A DNA stretch of 10,117 bases from DASPKW01 sp038244055 (GTDB lineage: Bacteria > Planctomycetota > Phycisphaerae > Tepidisphaerales > Tepidisphaeraceae), in contig JBBRTW010000251.1 of the NCBI GenBank assembly GCA_038244055.1, positions 1-10,117 on the forward strand. Reading direction: 5' to 3'. The translations under genes were made by a program, and so were the position numbers. The notes below the pieces were generated by a model, which was not told the origin of the DNA, ran no database searches, and saw only the letters and a program-made list of their open reading frames with translations. Positions 5,285 to 10,117 of the stretch are shown piece by piece (within the stretch, counting starts at the first letter, position 1; each line of letters opens with the position of its first letter).

Positions 5285-5468
5285 AAAGCCCCGCACTGCC
5301 TTAAGTTTTTAGCTTTTAGTTTTTTAGCCCCTGTCACCTACCCCGCCCCCACTTGCACGCGCCCTATGTTTCGTGGTCTACTATGGATGCGGCGGATTGG
5401 ATCGCCGGCCCGGGGTTCGGGTCGCTTTTCGTTTCGCCATTGGCCTTGCGAACTTTGACACACAACTT
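5285..5468. other. Intergenic region upstream of the lipoprotein gene
   Basis: No gene is seen. At 5303-5327 lies a T-rich tract with repeated TTTTTAG/TTTTAG units of about 8 bp, unlike the surrounding DNA. TACTAT at 5379-5384 is a possible -10 box but lacks a good -35 partner. The open frame upstream of the lipoprotein ATG extends to about 5353 but has no signal or domain content. Confidence 0.35.
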
Positions 5469-5475
5469 GAGGGAG
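5469..5475 (+). promoter_or_regulatory. Ribosome-binding site of the lipoprotein gene
   Basis: GAGGGAG ends 6 nt before ATG 5482. Together with the lipoprotein signal peptide that starts there, it fixes this start over the upstream in-frame ATG at 5353. Confidence 0.8.
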
Positions 5476-5481
5476 CCATCC

Positions 5482-5877
5482 ATGAGCGTATTGCGTTGGG
5501 CCGCCGCGTTGATCGTTAGCGTGGCGTTGATCGGGGGCTGTCAGACCACCCATAAGGAAGAAACCCCCGCCCCGATGCCCGCGAGCCCCGACAGGGTCGA
5601 GATGCTCAAGGCGAAGTACATGGCGGCCGGCGCTACCATCGGCATCGTCAAATCGGTCAACGCCGGCATTTCGGCGGCCGCCGTCGAGGGCATCGATGTC
5701 AAAGCCACCGCCGACAAGGATGTCTTCCACTTCATCGATCCCGCCAGCGACACCATCATCAACAACGGCAACCGCTTCCAGGCCGAAGCCACGCCCTCGG
5801 GCTACCTCGTCGTCAAGTACGATGTCCAGGGCCAGCGCGCTCCGCAGGAGGGCGACCTGGTGGTCCGCCTGAAGTAA
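5482..5877 (+). CDS. Small hypothetical lipoprotein
   Basis: The product is 131 aa. A signal peptide (1-19) with a hydrophobic core ends in a lipobox, IGGC, with the acylated cysteine at C20, so signal peptidase II processing and membrane anchoring are expected. A Pro/Thr-rich linker (21-36) leads to a soluble domain (about 38-131). That domain has an alternating pattern suggestive of beta strands (ATIGIVKSVN, GYLVVKYD, GDLVVRL). I do not recognise the family. The repeated hydrophobic strands and the ending GDLVVRLK recall small ligand-free beta domains, but this is only an impression. It precedes maf by 13 nt on the same strand and probably shares a transcript. That spacing is not evidence of a shared function, since Maf is a cytosolic enzyme. 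Confidence 0.8.
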   Translation: MSVLRWAAALIVSVALIGGCQTTHKEETPAPMPASPDRVEMLKAKYMAAGATIGIVKSVNAGISAAAVEGIDVKATADKDVFHFIDPASDTIINNGNRFQAEATPSGYLVVKYDVQGQRAPQEGDLVVRLK

Positions 5878-5890
5878 TCCACCATCTCCC

Positions 5891-6478
5891 GTGAAACTCA
5901 TTCTCGCCAGCGCCTCCCCACGCCGCCAGCAGTTGCTCCGCGACGCCGGCTATGCGTTCACCATTCTTCCCGCGGATGTGGATGAAGACCCCCACATGGA
6001 CCGGTTCCCCCCGGCCGAGCTGGTGCGGTTTCTCTCGACGGCCAAAGCCGAGGCTGTCTCCCGCCATTTTCCCGATGCGGTCACTCTGGCGGCCGACACG
6101 GTGGTCGCCATCGATGGACGGTCCCTCAGCAAACCCGAAAACGAATCCGCCGCCCGCGCCATGATCCAGTTGTTGACGGGCAGAGCCCATCAGGTGCTGA
6201 CCGGGCTATGTGTCCGCTGCCCGTCCCGCGACATCGATCTCCAGCAAACCGCCCTCTCCACGGTCACCATGGCCCCGCTGACCGAACATGATCTCAATGC
6301 CTACCTCGCCACCGGTCATTGGAATGGCAAAGCGGGGGCATATGGCATTCAAGACCCCAACCCCATCGTCATGCTGCTCACCGGCTCGCTGACCAACGTC
6401 ATTGGTTTGCCGATGGATGTCGCGGCCGCACTGCTGGCCAAGGCCGGCATCGCACCGATTCCGAAGACAGAAGAATAG
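5891..6478 (+). CDS. maf: Maf-family nucleoside triphosphate pyrophosphatase
   Basis: The product is 195 aa, full length for the family. Maf proteins hydrolyse non-canonical or excess nucleoside triphosphates to the monophosphate and diphosphate, and have been linked to nucleotide-pool cleaning and septum control. Signatures in order: LILASASPRRQQLL (3-16, phosphate-binding SxSPRR), AADTVV (67-72, catalytic D69), LTGRAHQVLTG (95-105), GKAGAYGIQD (146-155) and GSLTNVIGLPM (165-175). The GKAGxYGIQ form is typical of the YhdE-type branch (dTTP/UTP pyrophosphatase) more than the YceF branch. The start is GTG with no evident Shine-Dalgarno; 13 nt after the lipoprotein stop, translation may be coupled. 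Its 3' end faces the convergent TPR/protease-like gene. Confidence 0.93.
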   Translation: MKLILASASPRRQQLLRDAGYAFTILPADVDEDPHMDRFPPAELVRFLSTAKAEAVSRHFPDAVTLAADTVVAIDGRSLSKPENESAARAMIQLLTGRAHQVLTGLCVRCPSRDIDLQQTALSTVTMAPLTEHDLNAYLATGHWNGKAGAYGIQDPNPIVMLLTGSLTNVIGLPMDVAAALLAKAGIAPIPKTEE

Positions 6479-6506
6479 CCCTTCTCCGCTACTCTTCTCC
6501 GGTCTT

Positions 6507-6540
6507 CTTCGTGCCCTTCGCGTATTTCGTGGTGCATCTG
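6507..6540. repeat. Dispersed-type repeat string between convergent genes
   Basis: CTTCGTGCCC-TTCGCGTAT-TTCGTGGTG is a 9-bp-period string (three TTCGNG units) followed by CATCTG. It fills most of the 73-bp gap between maf and the convergent gene. Strings of this type recur between genes in many environmental bacteria (recollection). There is no intrinsic terminator in this gap. Confidence 0.5.
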
Positions 6541-6551
6541 AATTATTCGGG

Positions 6552-8285
6552 TTAGCGCGGCGCTGGCTTCATGATCACCAGGTGCGCCAGCGCACCGGCC
6601 ATATCCTGCTTGGGTCCGAGCGGGGTGATGTCGGCGGCATCCTTTCCGACAAGCGCTTTGATGCTCGCCCCGCTGATCGCGCTCATCGGCCCGGGACCGC
6701 TTTCCGTCGCGGACTGGCACATCCCCACCAGTTTGCCGCCCGCAAAGAGCGGCGCGGTCGTCAGGCGCGGCGGCGCGGAGAGCTTAATGGCCCAAGCCGC
6801 GCCTTCTTTCGGAAACGCCGGCGCTTCTCCCGCCAGCGCCTTGGGGCGGAGATTGAACAAATCCGCTTCGGGAAACCAGATGCAGGTGATGTCGCCGCCG
6901 TCGAAGTCGCTGGCTGTATTGACGCACGCCATTCGCCGGCCATCCACTTTGATCAGGGCCAAACCCAGATTGTCATCGCGCCGAACGACCGTCGCCTCGT
7001 AAGTCTGGCCATCCAGGAATTCGAGTTGCAGGATCGCATCGGGCTCCATCCCGCGCGTGCTGGCAATCATGAGTGAATGCGATACCGCCACCGCCACGGT
7101 TTGATGAATCACGCGGCGGCGCGGGGGCGCGGGGGTTGCGTTTGGCGTCGAGGGATTCGCGGCTGGATTCGCCGCCGGAGTCGCAACCGGCTGCGCCGGT
7201 TTCGTGGCCGAGTCCGCGGCCGGGCCAACCAGCGGCGCTGGCGGGGCAACTGCGACGACAATGGGCTTTGTCTTCGGATCCGCCGGCGCAACCGCGGTCT
7301 CTGCAGCGGCGGGCGGAGTCTTGTCGACCGCATTCGCCAGGTCGGGCGGATTCACCGCCGTCATCGCAACCGTATCGATCTTTTCCGAAAACGCCGGCCT
7401 CCCCATGGATGCGGCAAAGTCATCGTGCGCCTTCTGCGCGGTTTTGATGGCCGTCTCGCCGGCGGTTCGATCGGCGATCGCCTTCTCCAGCATCGAGGGC
7501 GCCAGCGGATCCAGATGCTTCATCAGGTATTGCTGCCGCGCGATTTCCTTGTCGGCCGCGACGACCCGCCCCTCGGCCTGATCGATCGCCAGCCCCAGCG
7601 CGTCCAGTTTCTTCAGATTCTGGGAGAACTCGGCCAGCTTGGCATCGGCCTCGGCGGCCGAATACCAGACCGCGCCATATCGCTTGAAGCCCGGCCTGGC
7701 CGATTCAAGACGCTTATTGGCGACTTCGTAGAATGCCGCCGCATCGATGAAGAGCCGATTCTGACGCTCCTTGGGCGTCGCGGTATAGAGCGCGGACCCC
7801 AGCGCGTTCACCATGGCTTCATCGATCGTCTTCGGGTTGGCCGTCAGGTACTCGCGAACCAGGCGAATCGCCCGCATGCGATTCCTGGCCGCCAGTTGGC
7901 AGGCCGCCGCGTTGAGAACCAGTGCGCGATCCGGTTTGGGAGAGAATGTCAGCGCCTGATCGATCGCCGCCGCCGCCTTGCCGGTTTCCCCTTTGGCCAG
8001 TTGCGCCAGCGCCAATCCATGATGGGGCCGGCTGTCCAGCCTCTCCAATTTGGCCGCTTCCGAAAACGCCGCGATCGCATCATCCAGCCGTCCCGCCGCA
8101 AGCCCGCCACTCCCCCGCCGCAGTGCATCGGCCAAGGGCGCGGGATCCGTCGCCCTCACGATCGACGCCGGCGTTGATTCCCCGCCCAGCGTTCCGGCGA
8201 CGCAAGTCAATAAACACAAAGCAATACAGGTTCCGCGAAAGAGCAATTTAGAGAAATCTCCCAAGTAAGGGCATCGGGTCACCAC
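6552..8285 (-). CDS. Exported TPR protein with degenerate trypsin-like domain
   Basis: The product is 577 aa. A hydrophobic signal segment (about 14-33) is followed by TPR-like helices (about 50-155; GLAAGRLDDAIAAFSEAAKL fits the repeat), a helical region that may coil (about 205-292), a Pro/Ala-rich linker (318-390) and a C-terminal domain (392-550). The latter has the strand pattern of trypsin/DegP-fold proteins: VSHSLMIAST, YEATVVRRDDNLGLALIKV and APLFAGGKLVGM. At the sites of the catalytic Asp and Ser it reads NLGLALIKV and PRLTTAPLF instead of DLAxLKV and GNSGGPLF, so it is probably proteolytically dead and may act as a scaffold or sensor in the periplasm. Start: GTG 8285 gives a 33-residue signal region; TTG 8246, with GGGAG 11 nt upstream, would give a tidier signal peptide. 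The convergent neighbour is maf. Fold assignment by eye, moderate certainty. Confidence 0.72.
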   Translation of the reverse strand: MVTRCPYLGDFSKLLFRGTCIALCLLTCVAGTLGGESTPASIVRATDPAPLADALRRGSGGLAAGRLDDAIAAFSEAAKLERLDSRPHHGLALAQLAKGETGKAAAAIDQALTFSPKPDRALVLNAAACQLAARNRMRAIRLVREYLTANPKTIDEAMVNALGSALYTATPKERQNRLFIDAAAFYEVANKRLESARPGFKRYGAVWYSAAEADAKLAEFSQNLKKLDALGLAIDQAEGRVVAADKEIARQQYLMKHLDPLAPSMLEKAIADRTAGETAIKTAQKAHDDFAASMGRPAFSEKIDTVAMTAVNPPDLANAVDKTPPAAAETAVAPADPKTKPIVVAVAPPAPLVGPAADSATKPAQPVATPAANPAANPSTPNATPAPPRRRVIHQTVAVAVSHSLMIASTRGMEPDAILQLEFLDGQTYEATVVRRDDNLGLALIKVDGRRMACVNTASDFDGGDITCIWFPEADLFNLRPKALAGEAPAFPKEGAAWAIKLSAPPRLTTAPLFAGGKLVGMCQSATESGPGPMSAISGASIKALVGKDAADITPLGPKQDMAGALAHLVIMKPAPR

Positions 8286-8451
8286 TGACTCTATCCGCCC
8301 GCAACAGACCTCGTTGAAGGATTTTCTGCTTTATCGGCTGCAAACCATACCGACCCGATGCATCATGCCTCTCATCCTGCATTTGCGCTCAGATTTGGAC
8401 ACCCAGCGAACTCGTCCAATAATTCGCCATCCGCCCGCACTGGAAACATCG

Positions 8452-8457
8452 TATAAT
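8452..8457 (+). promoter_or_regulatory. Perfect -10 box 6 nt before a start codon
   Basis: TATAAT, a full consensus match, ends 6 nt before ATG 8464, so transcription should begin at or next to the A of the start codon. No Shine-Dalgarno precedes the ATG, which fits a leaderless mRNA. No good -35 hexamer is visible at 16-18 nt. Confidence 0.5.
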
Positions 8458-8463
8458 GGTCCC

Positions 8464-8793
8464 ATGCACGCGCTCTCTTCCTTTTTCAGTCTCCTCGTCG
8501 GCGCGGCCGGGTGGTACTACATGTTCTACTCTCGCGCGGCCGCCCATCTGGAGCCAATCGAAGGCCAATCCACCAATCAGGCCCGCCGCCGTCTGCGGCA
8601 GATCGGCGGGTTCTGCATGTTGCTGATCGGCGGCCTCTTTTTCGCCGGCTTCCATGCGGTGGATGCCGCGACCACCCCCTCGGCCTTCGTCGCCGTCTGG
8701 TTTTCTGTCTTCGTGCTGCTCCTGGCAGTGGTCCTCCTGGCCATGATCGACATGCGCCTGACATTGAAGATGCACCGCCGCCGCCAGTCGTAA
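8464..8793 (+). CDS. Hypothetical three-helix membrane protein
   Basis: The product is 109 aa, family not recognised. Three hydrophobic segments lie at about 4-21, 48-67 and 75-95. The loop between the first two is polar and basic (NQARRRLRQIGG), and the C-terminus is basic (KMHRRRQS), which puts loop 1 and the C-terminus in the cytosol. The start is set by a perfect TATAAT 6 nt upstream; the open frame itself extends to 8314, without any signal for a start there. It lies 164 nt upstream of lpxB on the same strand. An envelope-related role is possible from location alone. It is close to the minimum size for confident gene calling, but its third-position GC, hydrophobic pattern and promoter support it. 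Confidence 0.68.
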   Translation: MHALSSFFSLLVGAAGWYYMFYSRAAAHLEPIEGQSTNQARRRLRQIGGFCMLLIGGLFFAGFHAVDAATTPSAFVAVWFSVFVLLLAVVLLAMIDMRLTLKMHRRRQS

Positions 8794-8805
8794 ATCGCCC
8801 TCGTC

Positions 8806-8869
8806 AGGGTCAGAAGCCTGCCACCAGCGATGCTCCAAGGGTCGAAGCGCCAGCCAGGCTCCTGACCCT
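8806..8869. repeat. 64-bp imperfect palindrome after the membrane protein gene
   Basis: AGGGTCAG (8806-8813) pairs with CTGACCCT (8862-8869), then one mismatch, then AGCCTG (8815-8820) with CAGGCT (8855-8860): 14 pairs around a 34-nt loop. It begins 12 nt after the stop at 8793. No T-run follows (CTTTCCC), so it is not a classical terminator. It looks like a second, unrelated REP- or MITE-like unit, and may act as a transcript-end hairpin. Confidence 0.7.
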
Positions 8870-8918
8870 TTCCCACCCCCGCGCATAAGACCCTCAATCT
8901 ATTTCACCTGCCGTCACC

Positions 8919-8947
8919 TTGACGCCAACGGCCCGTGCCCGTGTACT
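8919..8947 (+). promoter_or_regulatory. Probable lpxB promoter
   Basis: TTGACG (8919-8924; 5 of 6 matches to the -35 consensus) is separated by exactly 17 nt from TGTACT (8942-8947; 4 of 6 matches to the -10). The -10 ends 10 nt before ATG 8958, predicting a leader of only about 3 nt. Confidence 0.45.
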
Positions 8948-8957
8948 GGCAGCGCAC

Positions 8958-10117
8958 ATGCCCAGACGGATTTTCATCACAGTCGCCGAAGTCAGCGGCG
9001 ACCTCCACGCCTCCCACCTGATCCATTCGCTCCTCCGCGCTGATCCTACGCTCAAAATCGAGGGCCACGGCGGGCCGAAGATGCGCGCGGCCGGGGCGAT
9101 CATCCACCACGAGACGACCGCCAACGCCGCAATGGGCGTCGGGGCGCTGGGCCGTGTGCGGGAGATGCATGCCCTGCTCAAAAAGACGCGGGCGATGTTT
9201 CGAGCCGATCCGCCGGATTTGCAGATTTGCGTCGATTCACCGGCCTTGAATTTCCATTTCGCCAAAATTGCCAAGACCGCGCCGGCTCGGCCGGTGCCGG
9301 TGCTTTCTTATGTCGCCCCGCAACTCTGGGCCTGGCGCGAGGGGCGGATGAAGAAGCTGCGCAAATGGGTGGATCATCTGGCCTGCATCCTGCCTTTCGA
9401 AGAGGCATACTTTCGAGCGCATGGCGTCAATGCAACTTTCGTCGGTCATCCGCTTTTCGATGAACTTCGACCCAATCCACTCGACCTCGACGAACGCGCT
9501 GCCCGCCGCGCTGAACTGGGCCTGATCCCGCAGACACCCTACGCCAATCATCTCGCCCCCGACAATGCCGTCGATGCCGGCTCACATGACAACACCGCCC
9601 CCGCCGACCCCGGCACCTCTGCCGCACTCGCCGCGCCCAATGAATTGGCCGCGCCGATCATTGGTCTCTTGGCCGGCTCGCGCCGCTCCGAGGCCGCCCG
9701 AAACTTCCCGCGCATGCTCGAAGTCGCCGCGCAAATCCGCAAGGCCTTCCCCGGCGCGCGCTTCCTGATCCCCACCACGCCCGCGACCGACCCGGTGGTC
9801 CGCCAGGCCATCGCCGCGCTGTCCCCCTCCTCCATCCTCCACGCCCCGGCCATTTGCCTCGTTCAAAAGCAGGATGCCTTCGACACATTCGTCCCGCTCT
9901 GCGACCTGGTCATCACCGTCTCCGGCACGGCGACACTGCACGTTGCGATTCACGGCACGCCCATGCTCATCGTCTACCACGGCAGCCCGGTCGTCTGGAA
10001 TCTGCTGGGCCGGTGGATCGTCAAGACGCGCACCTACGGGCTGGTGAACCTGCTGGCGGCCAACCCGGCGCTGGCATCGAGTGGCCGGGTGACATCGGAG
10101 ATGCACGTTGCGCCCGA
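8958..10117 (+). CDS. lpxB: Lipid-A-disaccharide synthase, 3' end outside the window
   Basis: Glycosyltransferase (family GT19) that joins UDP-2,3-diacylglucosamine and lipid X into the lipid A disaccharide, acting at the inner membrane. 386 codons are present with no stop; about 30-50 residues are probably missing. Signatures in order: AEVSGDLHASHL (10-21), GHGGPKMRAAG (36-46), VAPQLWAWREGR (119-130), LPFEEAYF (145-152), FVGHPLFDEL (161-170), GLLAGSRRSEA (236-246), SGTATL (322-327) and MLIVYHGSP (336-344). Oddities: an extra Ala/Pro/Asp-rich segment of about 40 residues (192-232) before LLAGSR, where relatives have a short turn; His328 where the well-studied enzymes have Glu (TATLE); and an unusual stretch after NLLAA (369-383). 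The reading frame is intact throughout. There is no Shine-Dalgarno; the start is supported by the family's N-terminal strand and the promoter just upstream. It points to an LPS-type outer membrane. Confidence 0.93.
   Translation, partial: MPRRIFITVAEVSGDLHASHLIHSLLRADPTLKIEGHGGPKMRAAGAIIHHETTANAAMGVGALGRVREMHALLKKTRAMFRADPPDLQICVDSPALNFHFAKIAKTAPARPVPVLSYVAPQLWAWREGRMKKLRKWVDHLACILPFEEAYFRAHGVNATFVGHPLFDELRPNPLDLDERAARRAELGLIPQTPYANHLAPDNAVDAGSHDNTAPADPGTSAALAAPNELAAPIIGLLAGSRRSEAARNFPRMLEVAAQIRKAFPGARFLIPTTPATDPVVRQAIAALSPSSILHAPAICLVQKQDAFDTFVPLCDLVITVSGTATLHVAIHGTPMLIVYHGSPVVWNLLGRWIVKTRTYGLVNLLAANPALASSGRVTSEMHVAP

Noticed and set aside
5353..5481. Upstream start for the lipoprotein at ATG 5353
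   Set aside because: It would bury the signal peptide and lipobox in the interior of the protein; ATG 5482 has a good ribosome-binding site.
6402..7076. Plus-strand open frame of 224 codons overlapping maf
   Set aside because: It overlaps the maf 3' end and the convergent gene in other frames; no family features.
7077..8177. Long plus-strand open frame of 366 codons
   Set aside because: Arg/Gly-rich translation antisense to the TPR/protease-like gene; it is a shadow produced by high GC, with no domain or start signal.
8806..8880. Intrinsic terminator after the 109-aa membrane protein gene
   Set aside because: The stem is real, but its loop is 34 nt and no T-run follows, so it is listed as a palindromic repeat.

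Overview
This is a GC-rich, gene-dense bacterial chromosome segment. A planctomycete, perhaps of the Phycisphaerae, is the best guess. That rests on the style of the proteins (small membrane hypotheticals, FHA and JAMM proteins with membrane segments, Pro/Ala-rich linkers), on lpxB, which implies a lipid A-type outer membrane, and on intergenic regions full of several unrelated dispersed repeats. No rRNA or tRNA gene was found to fix the taxonomy, so this is inference.

Layout. Positions 1-1195 hold an unresolved left edge, then a REP-associated tyrosine transposase gene (RAYT, minus strand) surrounded by palindromic REP sequences and a 16-bp tandem array of half-REPs. Positions 1196-3799 (minus strand) hold a membrane-anchored JAMM/MPN metalloprotease gene followed by a six-helix membrane protein with a C-terminal FHA domain; the gap between them carries a long inverted-repeat element. 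Positions 3870-4304 (plus) encode a two-helix membrane protein, divergent from the JAMM gene. Positions 4556-5014 (plus) encode a stand-alone PilZ protein behind a strong inverted repeat. Positions 5015-5481 are non-coding and contain a four-hairpin candidate small RNA ending in a textbook intrinsic terminator, plus a distant REP copy. Positions 5482-6478 (plus) encode a small lipoprotein and a Maf nucleotide pyrophosphatase, 13 nt apart. Positions 6552-8285 (minus) encode an exported TPR protein with a trypsin-like domain that has lost its catalytic residues. Positions 8464-8793 (plus) encode a three-helix membrane protein. From 8958 to the right edge runs lpxB, incomplete at its 3' end.

How the parts relate. 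Most genes are single units or pairs, not one pathway. The best-supported pairs are JAMM+FHA (same strand, both membrane proteins) and lipoprotein+Maf (close spacing). Several genes share an initiation pattern: a -10-like hexamer ends 6-10 nt before the start codon with no Shine-Dalgarno, suggesting leaderless or nearly leaderless mRNAs. The PilZ and lipoprotein genes instead have clear ribosome-binding sites. The most noteworthy points are the RAYT/REP module, the candidate RNA at 5097-5238, the JAMM/FHA pair, the pseudo-protease and the density of repeat families.
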